Positions 31,818-39,863 are shown, numbered from the stretch's first letter. The stretch: 64,000 bases of DNA from Gemmobacter caeni (GCF_003054195.1 NZ_QBKP01000014.1:1-64000), one strand, 5' to 3'. The notes: generated by a model not told the origin, from the letters alone. Numbers and translations: made by a program.

Positions 31818-32786
31818 ATGTCAGTCTATATCGCGAACTTCGGCGTCCAGAACTACGAGTGGCCGGAGTGCCTGAAACGCGGCACCATCGCGACGGTCAA
31901 CGAGGTGAAGGCGTTCGAGCTCTGGAAGGCGGGCGACCGCGAGGGCTACATCCGGACGCGCATGGCCGGTCTGACCGTCGCAGGGAAACAGCCGACCAGG
32001 GCGGTCGCGGCCCGCTGGTATAACCTGATGAGCATCATCACGCAGTCCGTCGGCGACGTCTGGATCCACAAGGAGGGCCCCAGGATCTGGTGGACGCGGA
32101 CGACGGACGAGCCGGCCAGCTATTACGAGAAGGTGGAGCCGGTGCACCCGCGTCGGCACGTGGTGGTCTGCCACAAGCCGTGCGAGCCGTGGCGAAACGC
32201 CGACGAGACCGGCGCGCCGCTGCTGTGGGACGCGCTGCATCCCAAGGCCAAAGACTTTCTGGCTACCGAGGCAACGCTGCAAAAACTGACGCCGGACAAC
32301 GCGGCTTACGCGATGGCCCTGATACACGGGGAGCCGCGCGAACAATGGCACGCTCTGCCGGTGTGGGCCGCGAAGGTCCAATCGTCAAAAAACAAAAACA
32401 CCGGTGCGCGGATTTACGGCGGTCTGGACAAGTGCATCTGGAGGATGGCCAACACCGCGTTTCACACCACGGCACACGCGAACGGCCAGACGGTCGAGAA
32501 GACCGTAAAAAACAAGGACTGCCTGTTCACCAGTCAGGTGGCGCTGGAGGCCTACATCCGCGAACTGATCGAGATGCAGGAGGGGCAGTGCGCCATTACG
32601 GGGATGAAACTGAACTTCGACGACCCTGACGAGGACGTCGAGATGTGCGCGTCTCTGGACCGGATCGACAGCTCAGGACATTACGAGCAGGGCAACCTGC
32701 AAGTCGTTTGCCGGTTCGTGAACCGCTGGAAGGGCGCGGACGACAACGCGGAGTTCAAGCGCCTCATAGACATACTGATGACCTGA
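31818..32786 (+). CDS. HNH endonuclease with N-terminal sensor-like domain
   Basis: A 322-residue protein. The C-terminal HNH fold is clear: CAITGMKLNF, then SLDRIDSSGHYEQGNLQVVC, ending with NRWKG (metal-binding and catalytic residues in DRID, GNLQ and the final Asn). The N-terminal about 110 residues (YIANFGVQNYEWPECLKRGT; WYNLMSIITQSVGDVWIHKE; IWWTRTTDEP) look like a PUA/EVE-type base-sensing domain, with aromatic residues that could cage a modified base. Such fusions are modification-dependent restriction enzymes in other bacteria. The start lacks a good ribosome site; a TTG at 31779 is an alternative. Confidence 0.75.
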   Translation: MSVYIANFGVQNYEWPECLKRGTIATVNEVKAFELWKAGDREGYIRTRMAGLTVAGKQPTRAVAARWYNLMSIITQSVGDVWIHKEGPRIWWTRTTDEPASYYEKVEPVHPRRHVVVCHKPCEPWRNADETGAPLLWDALHPKAKDFLATEATLQKLTPDNAAYAMALIHGEPREQWHALPVWAAKVQSSKNKNTGARIYGGLDKCIWRMANTAFHTTAHANGQTVEKTVKNKDCLFTSQVALEAYIRELIEMQEGQCAITGMKLNFDDPDEDVEMCASLDRIDSSGHYEQGNLQVVCRFVNRWKGADDNAEFKRLIDILMT

Positions 32787-32807
32787 AACGCGGGGCCGGA
32801 AGTTTAT

Positions 32808-32854
32808 GTCACGCTTTTTGTCCCGGAAATGTCACGCTTTTTTGTCACGCTTTT
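32808..32854. repeat. Three direct copies of TGTCACGC
   Basis: TGTCACGCTTTT starts at 32808 and 32830, and TGTCACGCTTTTG at 32843, in the 145-base gap between two converging genes. The T-runs could end rightward transcription; regular copies also suit a protein-binding site. Confidence 0.6.
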
Positions 32855-32931
32855 GTCCCTCAATCAGCCGTGCGATTGAAAGCTGCCGACAAAGATTATG
32901 GACAACCTACGCATATCGACGCGGTTTGATA

Positions 32932-33420
32932 TTAAGGACACTTATGTATGGTTTCGACGCAAAACGGAGCGATTAGCCGCTTAAGCTCTGACGCCGTCTG
33001 TGGATACGGCTCCCATGTCCACCAGACGTCCCGACCATTCATGTGCCGCTTATATGCGTAAAACAGTGCACTCATGTCGATAACGATATTCGCGTCATGT
33101 AGCATCCTGTGTGCTGCTTTGAGTGAATTGTCATCATGATGTGCGCCGACGCAGCTCGGCATGTCCCAGACGAAGTCGGACATAATATCAGGACGTATCG
33201 ACAGGTGAGTCATTATTTCGGGAGCTTCGACATACTCCCAGACCGCACCGTTTTCGGCGTCCACGGGCTCGCCGTTAACAACGGACCTGTCCACGGGAGC
33301 GTTCAACTTCGCCATGCTACGCATCAGCCGCACGGCGGTTTCACCTCTCATCAGAAAATCTGTCGTGTCTATATCCTCCGTTCCCTCGTCAGGGATTCGG
33401 TCTTCGTCTCGCTTCGTCAT
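32932..33420 (-). CDS. Hypothetical protein, last gene of the leftward early operon
   Basis: 162 residues, start after GAGGGGAA. It contains TDFLMRGETAVRLMRSMAKL and a C-terminal HMNGRDVWWTWEPYPQTASE; histidine-rich middle (CVGAHHDDNSLKAAHRML). Fold seems alpha/beta. No family recognised. Codon use is AT-richer than that of the tail genes, as in the other small genes of this operon. Confidence 0.6.
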   Translation of the reverse strand: MTKRDEDRIPDEGTEDIDTTDFLMRGETAVRLMRSMAKLNAPVDRSVVNGEPVDAENGAVWEYVEAPEIMTHLSIRPDIMSDFVWDMPSCVGAHHDDNSLKAAHRMLHDANIVIDMSALFYAYKRHMNGRDVWWTWEPYPQTASELKRLIAPFCVETIHKCP

Positions 33421-33427
33421 TTTCCCC

Positions 33428-33637
33428 TCACAGATACCGACGGATCACGCTGAGCGCGTCCCTCGGCTTATCGTCAATATTCGGTTCCGGCGGCGTCCTG
33501 ACCGCAACCACGTTCATGCCGTCCTCGACCCGCAGCACGTGGTCGTGCGGGGGCGACAGCGGGTCAGCGGCCTCATAGCGAACCAGAACGCCGGTGTCCG
33601 GGTCCAAGAACGCCCGTCCGGATTTCGACAGGCTCAT
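33428..33637 (-). CDS. Hypothetical protein
   Basis: 69 residues, beta-rich (SGRAFLDPDTGVLVRYEAAD; HVLRVEDGMNVVAVRTPPEP). GGAGAGGG lies before the ATG, which overlaps the stop of the preceding gene (ATGA). Unknown function. Confidence 0.6.
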   Translation of the reverse strand: MSLSKSGRAFLDPDTGVLVRYEAADPLSPPHDHVLRVEDGMNVVAVRTPPEPNIDDKPRDALSVIRRYL

Positions 33638-33855
33638 GACCCTCTCCTGAAATCAGATTGCGACCGGATGGCATCAGTGATGATGGCGTCAATCGCCTCT
33701 CTCGCTCTGGTTGCGGTCTTCAAAACGCAGGACGGATCGCGCGTATGGATTAAGTCGTCATTCAGCTCGACGATATGATCCAACATGGGCCTTATACCGT
33801 CCGCAAGTCTGCCATATCTCAAAAAGCCGTCGACAAGGGATTCGTCGTCTGTCAT
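33634..33855 (-). CDS. Hypothetical helical protein
   Basis: 73 residues, mainly helical (LVDGFLRYGRLADGIRPMLD; TATRAREAIDAIITDAIRSQ). Starts by ATGA overlap after GAGGTGAAG. No family recognised. Confidence 0.6.
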   Translation of the reverse strand: MTDDESLVDGFLRYGRLADGIRPMLDHIVELNDDLIHTRDPSCVLKTATRAREAIDAIITDAIRSQSDFRRGS

Positions 33856-34052
33856 GGCTTCACCTCAAATGTCTCATAGAAAAAATCGTCGGGATCACCT
33901 CTGCCGAAACGCGAGTGCCAATCGAGGTGCTCGGCTTCCTGACGCTCAACCTCGGACTTCGCGGAATCTTCGGACAGGAAGACGTCGATGATGGTGAGAT
34001 CTCCGCCCATGTTGACTCTCTGGACGAGATATACGCGGCTAAAATCGGTCAC
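33852..34052 (-). CDS. Hypothetical protein
   Basis: 66 residues from a GTG that overlaps the upstream stop. It begins with a strand pair (RVYLVQRVNMGGDLTIIDVF), then an acidic helix (DSAKSEVERQEAEHLDWHSR). It could be a small adaptor-like protein; function unknown. Confidence 0.55.
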   Translation of the reverse strand: MTDFSRVYLVQRVNMGGDLTIIDVFLSEDSAKSEVERQEAEHLDWHSRFGRGDPDDFFYETFEVKP

Positions 34053-34276
34053 GGCCGCCCTCCGAACACCGGCTTCCGCCTGACCGACCGTTCCGCAAGC
34101 GAAACCGGCACCACCACCATCTGCCTGATGGACTGACGTTCCAGCCGCTCGGCGTTGCGCAGCAAGGTGCTGAACTCTCGCTGCGTCCGCGCCGTCCTGA
34201 TCATGCGGTCATTATGGCGCATCGCGTCCGTCACGCGGATCGTCTCGCCAAGGATGTCGTCTGGGGTGTTCATCAT
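34049..34276 (-). CDS. Hypothetical basic protein
   Basis: 75 residues, Arg-rich and helical (ILGETIRVTDAMRHNDRMIR; RNAERLERQSIRQMVVVPVS). Basic charge suits nucleic acid binding, but there is no motif. GGGAGG precedes the ATG. Coupled to the next gene by a GTGA overlap. Confidence 0.58.
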   Translation of the reverse strand: MMNTPDDILGETIRVTDAMRHNDRMIRTARTQREFSTLLRNAERLERQSIRQMVVVPVSLAERSVRRKPVFGGRP

Positions 34277-34314
34277 GCTCGCCTCCCTGGAGATTATGGT
34301 TGTTGTGTGGTGTC

Positions 34315-34341
34315 GGTGCCCGGAGCCCCCCGCTCCGGACG
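34315..34341 (-). repeat. 27-base intercistronic hairpin repeat, copy 1
   Basis: CCGGAGC (34320-34326) and GCTCCGG (34332-34338) form a stem five bases past the stop of the gene starting at 34666. The whole 27 bases recur exactly at 35755-35781, again just past a stop codon. No U-tract on the gene strand. Confidence 0.72.
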
Positions 34342-34345
34342 CCGG

Positions 34346-34666
34346 TCAGCGATCGGGGACGTCTGCGGGGAAATCGAAGATCCGGACGACGGTTTTCCCG
34401 CCGCCGAGGTGCTTGACGGTCATCGGTCCGCGACACGTAACCCGCGCGCCGAGTTTCACGTCCTCGGCAGTCCGCTCGTCGTCTCCGTGGACGCGGATCC
34501 AGATGCCGTTCCGGTCGTCCAAGAAGGCGTGGACCTCGCCGCGTTCGAACAGTTCGTCGACGTTGTATTCATTTTCGGCATCGGACCCAGAGAAGTCAGG
34601 GAACGCATCCTGATATCTTACCGACATGTCTTCATAGGCGCGGATCTGCTCTTTGATGGTATTCAT
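34346..34666 (-). CDS. Hypothetical protein
   Basis: 106 residues (107 from the ATG three bases earlier). The N-terminus is helical and acidic (IKEQIRAYEDMSVRYQDAFP). The rest is beta-rich (GEVHAFLDDRNGIWIRVHGD; RVTCRGPMTVKHLGGGKTVV). Unknown function. AGAGGAT is the ribosome site. It lies downstream of the RNA ligase and could share its role. Confidence 0.58.
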   Translation of the reverse strand: MNTIKEQIRAYEDMSVRYQDAFPDFSGSDAENEYNVDELFERGEVHAFLDDRNGIWIRVHGDDERTAEDVKLGARVTCRGPMTVKHLGGGKTVVRIFDFPADVPDR

Positions 34667-34706
34667 CATTATCCTCTTGTCGTTGATGGTTGATCGCGGA
34701 CCGCCC

Positions 34707-35708
34707 TCAGGCGGCCTCGCGGCTTTGGATGTCGATGACGATGCTTCGGATGACCGACGGTGCGATTTTGCCGACCTGCTTGGTATCCAGGTTACCCGCC
34801 TCGATTTCGTTAGCCCCCTCATTCAGGACGTCCCTGATGACTGACGGGATCAGTTTGCCCAACTGAGACACGTTGATGACGCCGCCGGTGTTCTCTGCCG
34901 CCATCTGACGGACCCGATTCTCCGTAACGAACGCGTGGACGAATTCAGCCACATCCTTGGACAGGACTGTCTCGTGCTTGACGTGCGTGCGTCGGACCGG
35001 GTCGTGGTGCGCAGCCTTCACCTTGAAGAACATCGGCATCCGGCCGTCCAAATAGTCGCCCGGCACCTGGGTAAAAACCAGACCCTCTCCTCGTCCGCAG
35101 ACGCCGAAATGATCCTTGACGTATGGGTCTTCCACACCGATCGCATCCACCTGGGCCAAAATGTCCTCGTGAAGTTCCCGGTTATGCTCGTGGTCGTATG
35201 CTCTGATCTCGACCTCTGGTCCGGCCCACGGCAGGACGCAGATGTTCTCCGGGATTTGGGTGTAAATTTCGCTGAGGAACGCGGATATGGCGTCCGGGTC
35301 AGTCGTAAAGGACCGCTTAGAGTGTCCGACGGAGTTGTGGTCGAACTTTTTGTCTTCGGTGAGGGCGATCGCCAGAGCGAACGGGAAGAACGTCCGCTTA
35401 GGGATGTCCGACACGGCGTCCGCCTCCTCAGCGCACCCCGGACCCGCCCACTCGCCGTAGATGGCGTAAGACCGGTCGAAGCGGCGGTCAGGAAGCCGCA
35501 GCTCGGACAGGACGCTGAACATATCGAATTCAACCAAGACGTGGTTACGGCTCTGCAAATAGACCTGGTCGCCGTTCTGGATGATACCCACGTTGGCCCC
35601 GTGGAGTTTGATCTTCGGACGAACCCGGATGGACTGGACGCTACCCTTGATCATCTGGGTAACGACGTCTGCGAAACGGTGGGTGCTTGGGTAGCGGATG
35701 TGCTCCAT
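34707..35708 (-). CDS. RNA ligase (T4 Rnl2-like nucleotidyltransferase)
   Basis: A 333-residue ligase. Motif I is KIKLHGANVGI with the adenylated Lys34 (K-x-H-G-x-N is typical of RNA rather than DNA ligases). Motif Ia is QSRNHVL, III YAIYGEWAGPG, IV GEGLVFTQV and V FFKVKAAHHD. The C-terminal about 90 residues have two repeats (LGKLIPSVIRDVLNEGANEI; VGKIAPSVIRSIVIDIQSRE). It would join RNA ends with ATP, for example repairing tRNAs cut by host defence nucleases. CAGGAAACCATC precedes the ATG. Confidence 0.85.
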   Translation of the reverse strand: MEHIRYPSTHRFADVVTQMIKGSVQSIRVRPKIKLHGANVGIIQNGDQVYLQSRNHVLVEFDMFSVLSELRLPDRRFDRSYAIYGEWAGPGCAEEADAVSDIPKRTFFPFALAIALTEDKKFDHNSVGHSKRSFTTDPDAISAFLSEIYTQIPENICVLPWAGPEVEIRAYDHEHNRELHEDILAQVDAIGVEDPYVKDHFGVCGRGEGLVFTQVPGDYLDGRMPMFFKVKAAHHDPVRRTHVKHETVLSKDVAEFVHAFVTENRVRQMAAENTGGVINVSQLGKLIPSVIRDVLNEGANEIEAGNLDTKQVGKIAPSVIRSIVIDIQSREAA

Positions 35709-35754
35709 GATGGTTTCCTGCCTGTTGGTCGTTTATAGTTTTTGTGGTGTTTTG

Positions 35755-35781
35755 GGTGCCCGGAGCCCCCCGCTCCGGACG
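35755..35781 (-). repeat. 27-base intercistronic hairpin repeat, copy 2
   Basis: Same 27 bases as at 34315-34341. CCGGAGC is at 35760-35766 and GCTCCGG at 35772-35778. It lies seven bases past the stop at 35789. Confidence 0.72.
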
Positions 35782-35788
35782 TCTTCGG

Positions 35789-36181
35789 TCAGAAACAGAT
35801 GACCAGCTCCTCGTCGTCCCCGGTCCCCGCCTCGGTCACGACGACCCCGTCCGGCGTGGCGGTGATGACCCCGCCGAAGTGCCAGCCGTCGTCTTCCGTC
35901 AGGTCGTCTTCGTCCTGCTCGTCGTCCGTCAGAAACACGGACAGCAGATCGGCCAGGTTTGTCCGCAGCTCGTCAATCAACTGCCCTGCAGCATCGGCTT
36001 GAAACGTCGCCAAGGCGGTGTTCAACGTCGCTGTTTCGTCCGCGTGCAACAGCTGCCTGACGGCTTGGATGCTGCTCGTCAGGTCTTCCGTCAGCTCGTG
36101 GGCGGCGTCCAGCGCGGCCGAGGTGTGCGTCGGGTTCAGCGGCACGCCCAGGTGCCCGTATCGCTCGTAATCCGTGTTCAT
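35789..36181 (-). CDS. Hypothetical acidic protein
   Basis: 130 residues. The N-terminal half is helical (TSAALDAAHELTEDLTSSIQ; QLIDELRTNLADLLSVFLTD); the C-terminal half is very acidic (DDEQDEDDLTEDDG) and ends in strands (HFGGVITATPDGVVVTEAGT). A DNA mimic is conceivable given the charge, but there is no further support. GAGGAGG ribosome site. Eleven bases from the preceding gene. Confidence 0.58.
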   Translation of the reverse strand: MNTDYERYGHLGVPLNPTHTSAALDAAHELTEDLTSSIQAVRQLLHADETATLNTALATFQADAAGQLIDELRTNLADLLSVFLTDDEQDEDDLTEDDGWHFGGVITATPDGVVVTEAGTGDDEELVICF

Positions 36182-36191
36182 GGCGTCCTCC

Positions 36192-36659
36192 TCAGTGAAG
36201 CTTGCGGGTCTTGCTGGCGATCTGCCCCAGCGTCTCGCTGTATCGGCGCACTGCGTCCCGATACTTCGCGATGTCCGTGTCCGACGGGGTCTTCCCGACC
36301 CCGAACGCGGAAATCCCGGCGATGGCCAGGCCGATCCGGTCGGCGTTCAGGCGTCCTTGGTCCTGGACGTCGTCGGTGCTCTTTTCGCAGAGGCCGATGA
36401 GAGACCCGAAGTCGAACGCGGGCTCCGGGCCGGTTTCGTGCTGGGATTGGCGCTGGCGCGCGGCATCAGCGTAAGCTGCGGCGGTCTTTTTTAAATCGAC
36501 GGGGGCGTCATCCAGAATGTCTTGAACGCTGACATTCAGGTTTGATACGATTTCCTCGATCCACCCGAGCCCGTCAGCGATCTTCTCCAAGATTTCGTCG
36601 GGGATCTTAATGGATCCCGAAACTTTCAGCTTTACGGTGATTTCGTTTTTGTCAGTCAT
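36192..36659 (-). CDS. Hypothetical protein
   Basis: 155 residues. It starts with a strand pair (ITVKLKVSGSIKIPDEILEK), then helices (GLGWIEEIVSNLNVSVQDIL; KKTAAAYADAARQRQSQHET; YRDAVRRYSETLGQIASKTR). No family recognised. First gene behind the operator at 36754, so it starts its own unit within the leftward operon. Confidence 0.6.
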   Translation of the reverse strand: MTDKNEITVKLKVSGSIKIPDEILEKIADGLGWIEEIVSNLNVSVQDILDDAPVDLKKTAAAYADAARQRQSQHETGPEPAFDFGSLIGLCEKSTDDVQDQGRLNADRIGLAIAGISAFGVGKTPSDTDIAKYRDAVRRYSETLGQIASKTRKLH

Positions 36660-36753
36660 GGTCCACTCCGTTTCTAAAATGACAGCCTAAAATTGGCGGT
36701 CACACTGAATATCGAAGCGTTATGACGGTGTAAATAAAAATCAGTGGCGTGTT

Positions 36754-36773
36754 TTTCCTTGGACGCAAGGAAA
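36754..36773. promoter_or_regulatory. Putative repressor operator, copy 2
   Basis: TTTCCTT (36754-36760), six bases, AAGGAAA (36767-36773): the same perfect dyad as at 23625. It lies 95-114 bases before the ATG at 36659, in a 148-base AT-rich gap. Confidence 0.65.
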
Positions 36774-36807
36774 TAATATGGGCGATTAAAAATAAATTCG
36801 CCGATTT

Positions 36808-37005
36808 TTACCGGGATCGCGCTTTTGGCATTTCAGGTGATTCGCCCACAGGGCATTCGTCAGCGGATAATGCCCACATGACCGCAAATACCGGCGCGCT
36901 GGCCGCCATCGCCAACACGGTGATGACGGCCCAGACGACGCGGCGGGACGCCCGCATATACGACTCCTCGCCGCGCGTCGGGAAAAGCACCCTTAGGGGG
37001 ATCAT
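36808..37005 (-). CDS. Small membrane protein
   Basis: 65 residues with one membrane helix (RVVWAVITVLAMAASAPVFA) after a positive N-terminus and a short polar tail with one Cys (SADECPVGESPEMPKARSR). Starts by ATGA overlap with the methylase-like gene, so the two are translated together. It could also be a secreted protein cut after PVFA. Unknown role. Confidence 0.55.
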   Translation of the reverse strand: MIPLRVLFPTRGEESYMRASRRVVWAVITVLAMAASAPVFAVMWALSADECPVGESPEMPKARSR

Positions 37006-37781
37006 GACAACACCATCCCGGTTGCGGCGTTGCGGATGCCGTGCTTGTTGACGAACGCCACGCCCGCCGGGGTGTATTCGTGCTGGCTGACCTGCTGGGT
37101 CAGGGTGTTGCCGCACACCGCGCGCGCCGCGACGCCCCGCAAGGACAGCTGGACGAACAGCATGTGATACGTGGACGGCACCAGCTCCACGCCCTCGACG
37201 AACACGTCCCTCAGGTCGACGCCGACGGACTCGCAGTGGTCGGCCAAGGCCACCAGCAAGCCGCCGGAACCCGCTGCCGGGTCCGCGCCCCGGAAGTGCC
37301 CCTGATCACGGACGATGGCGGCGATGTCCGGAGCGGTCATCCGCACAAGCATCTGTGAGACCTCGAACGGCGTGAAAAACTGTCCGACGCCGCCGTCCAG
37401 CGCCCCCATGAGCCCGCACGCCTCGCCGAGAAAGTCACGGCCGCCCTTGGATAACGCTGCCTGCGCGACGCCCAGCATCGCCTCCATGGTCCGGATGTCT
37501 TCCGTGGTGTATTTCGCGGACGCCTCGGCCTGCTGCTGCATGAGTTGACGGGACCGGTCTGGGGTCCGGGCCGTCACTGCGGCGATCGCGCAGAACATGA
37601 TCTCGCACCAGTCGTCGAAGACGCGGAACGGCTTGTGGCCCTTGATGCTGCGGGCCAAGGCGACGAACTGCTTGACGGGGGCGGTTTCGGGCTCCGGGGC
37701 CGCGCGGGTGACCGGGCTAAATGGGAACCCCATCAGCGCGGACGCGGACTGAACGCCTTCGTGTATGTGTTGGTATCTCAT
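37002..37781 (-). CDS. Adenine methylase-like protein without NPPY motif
   Basis: A 259-residue protein resembling the type I HsdM/N6-adenine methylase fold. It has GQFFTPFEVSQMLVRMTAPD and then motif I, DPAAGSGGLLVALADHC, for S-adenosylmethionine, and a family-like VFVEGVELVPSTYHMLFVQL. But the NPP(Y/F) catalytic motif IV that should follow about 60 residues later is missing; the protein ends VSQHEYTPAGVAFVNKHG and a short tail. It may bind the cofactor without methylating, or the catalytic part is lost. CAGGAGAGG precedes ATG 37781. Confidence 0.72.
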   Translation of the reverse strand: MRYQHIHEGVQSASALMGFPFSPVTRAAPEPETAPVKQFVALARSIKGHKPFRVFDDWCEIMFCAIAAVTARTPDRSRQLMQQQAEASAKYTTEDIRTMEAMLGVAQAALSKGGRDFLGEACGLMGALDGGVGQFFTPFEVSQMLVRMTAPDIAAIVRDQGHFRGADPAAGSGGLLVALADHCESVGVDLRDVFVEGVELVPSTYHMLFVQLSLRGVAARAVCGNTLTQQVSQHEYTPAGVAFVNKHGIRNAATGMVLS

Positions 37782-37803
37782 GTTTCCTCTCCTGTTTTGG
37801 GTG

Positions 37804-37827
37804 GCCCGGCCCCTGGATGGGCCGGGC
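37804..37827 (-). other. Intercistronic hairpin
   Basis: GCCCGGCCC (37804-37812) and GGGCCGGGC (37819-37827), a nine-base-pair stem eight bases past the stop of the primase/helicase gene. No U-tract on the gene strand. Confidence 0.65.
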
Positions 37828-37834
37828 GCATCGT

Positions 37835-39721
37835 TCACTTGCGGGGCGCAATACAGATGACGTTGCTGACGGTGCCGGATGCCACGTTCATAGGGACGGA
37901 CAGCCCATCCAGGCTGACGGCAGTATCAGTGGGCGCGGACTTCGGTGCGCCCGACAGGGCAGACTCGACCATGTCCCACTCATCTGTAATCGAGGAAGCG
38001 GGTCTCGCCGCCAGATCTTCCCGTTGTTCGTCCTCAACAACGTCGCGGTCACCGGTTTCTGCCTCGCTGACCTGAGATGACAGCCAGTCCGAATCGACCG
38101 CATACGATTGCTGCGATCCGTAGCGCTCGAACCTCGCCGTGGTGCTTTTGGTGACGAACGGAAGCATGTCGATGGCACCGCGAACCAAAGCAGTCGCCTT
38201 CGAATCGTAATCAGGGAAACGATCCATGCCTGCATCCCGATGGTAAGCCTCGAAGGCCTCGCGCATGCAGAACCGCTCACGGTATGTGAGGCCGTCGATT
38301 GCGACGCGCGCGAACTTGCCGGATGACGGCTCGGACAGCCATCCTGTCAGCCAGCCCGCGAACGCGTGCTCCGGCGTCTCGATGGTCGCCTCTCCTTGAA
38401 GGCGTTTCGCGATTTCGTCCGCTTCACCAGTCAGGAACAGCGGAAGGTCCCCCTCGTGCTGGTCGCAGCGCATCTGCCGATAGGCCTCCAAGGCCTCCGC
38501 ATAAACCTGCTGGATCTCGGCGCGGACGGAGGCCAGGTCGACCGGGTTCTGTTCAGTGGCACCGACCAGTAACGGCCAGAAGCGGCGGTTCCCGGTCGGG
38601 TCGATCAGATAGCCCTTGTCGTTTGACGTGCCGACCGTGATGAAACCGCGCTTCCGCTCCTCGGTGTATTTCGAATATGCGGCTCGGGCCCGGTCCGCCT
38701 TTGAGGACAGCTTGGACTTCACGGTCCGGCTGTTGACCCCCAGCAGCGCGGCCAGCTCCGGCAGCTCGATGAACCACTTACCGGCGGTCATCTCGTTCAT
38801 GACCTTGGAGTCCGTGAACTGGCGCGGCTCGCTGATCTCGCCGAAATACCCCAGCGACCACACCTCGATCAGCGAGGACTTCGCCGATCCCTGGATGCCT
38901 TGAAGGACCGGCATGAAGTCGAACTTGTGCCCGGGTTCCAGCAGCCGCGTCACGGCGGCCACGAACGTCAGTCGGGAGACCGCGTGGTTATATGCCTGGT
39001 TGCGCTCGTCCAGTCTTAACCAGCGCGTCAGCGCGGTGTCCAGACGCGGCTTGCCGTCCCACTTGGCGGACGTGATCTGCTCGTAGATGGGGTGGGAGGC
39101 GTTCTGGTAGGCCGCGTTCCGGACGGCGTTCGCCATCGAACCAGCCCCGACCACCAGACCCCATCCGCCCGCCTCGACCGGCGAACCCAGCCAAGTGTTC
39201 AGCGCGCCCTCGTGGTCGTCCCAGAAGTTGTCCCCGCCCGGCTCGCAGCTGATGTTCGCCAGACCGACCGTCCTGAACTGGACCGGCTTCTCCACGCGGA
39301 TGTTGCCCGTGAACAGGTCCAGCGACAGCGCCCCGTGGGTGCGCGGGTCGTTCTGCAAGATCAGCGTGGCGTTGTAAGCCGTCGCCTTGTATCCGTCCGG
39401 ACGGCCCCTGAGGTCCATCTTCTCGTCCAGCAACCCGACCAGCTTCTCGTGCGGCATCGGCTTTGAGTTGGCGCGCTTCGTTATGCGTGATTTCAGGCGG
39501 TGCTCCGCGCGGCTGAGCGGCGTATGCCAAGATGCGGGAACCTTGGGTTCCGATTCAGTCGCCAACTCCTGACACAGCTCGTCCAGGTCCCCCTCGATCT
39601 GCTCCGCGTCAGCCTCGCAGGTCTCGTCCATGCCCGCGTTCAATGCGTCCAGCAGCGCGTCAAAGTCTTCGTCTCGTGCGTCAGACGCACGTAATGTTGC
39701 GATATTCGTAGCTCGTGCCAT
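37835..39721 (-). CDS. VapE/VirE-type primase-helicase
   Basis: A 628-residue replication protein. The C-terminal half is a P-loop helicase of the virulence-associated E family: Walker A LQGIQGSAKSSLIEVW, Walker B-like WFIELPELAALLG, and sensor-type GFITVGTSNDKGYLIDPTGN then RRFWPLLVG. The region before it (MPHEKLVGLLDEKMDLRGRP; KWDGKPRLDTALTRWLRLDE) is the usual start of this family. It probably unwinds the phage origin and starts replication. AGGAGG precedes ATG 39721. First gene of the leftward early operon, behind a 496-base control region. Confidence 0.85.
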   Translation of the reverse strand: MARATNIATLRASDARDEDFDALLDALNAGMDETCEADAEQIEGDLDELCQELATESEPKVPASWHTPLSRAEHRLKSRITKRANSKPMPHEKLVGLLDEKMDLRGRPDGYKATAYNATLILQNDPRTHGALSLDLFTGNIRVEKPVQFRTVGLANISCEPGGDNFWDDHEGALNTWLGSPVEAGGWGLVVGAGSMANAVRNAAYQNASHPIYEQITSAKWDGKPRLDTALTRWLRLDERNQAYNHAVSRLTFVAAVTRLLEPGHKFDFMPVLQGIQGSAKSSLIEVWSLGYFGEISEPRQFTDSKVMNEMTAGKWFIELPELAALLGVNSRTVKSKLSSKADRARAAYSKYTEERKRGFITVGTSNDKGYLIDPTGNRRFWPLLVGATEQNPVDLASVRAEIQQVYAEALEAYRQMRCDQHEGDLPLFLTGEADEIAKRLQGEATIETPEHAFAGWLTGWLSEPSSGKFARVAIDGLTYRERFCMREAFEAYHRDAGMDRFPDYDSKATALVRGAIDMLPFVTKSTTARFERYGSQQSYAVDSDWLSSQVSEAETGDRDVVEDEQREDLAARPASSITDEWDMVESALSGAPKSAPTDTAVSLDGLSVPMNVASGTVSNVICIAPRK

Positions 39722-39863
39722 GTCAAACCTCCTATTTCGTTGGCAATCTCCCAAGATGTCGCCGGTCCCCCCAGACCGGCCTGAACTACATGTCTCCAGC
39801 TTCCGAATGTTGCAACATCTTTTTGATAAAAAACAAAAACATGACATTTTTTCAGCCCGCGAA

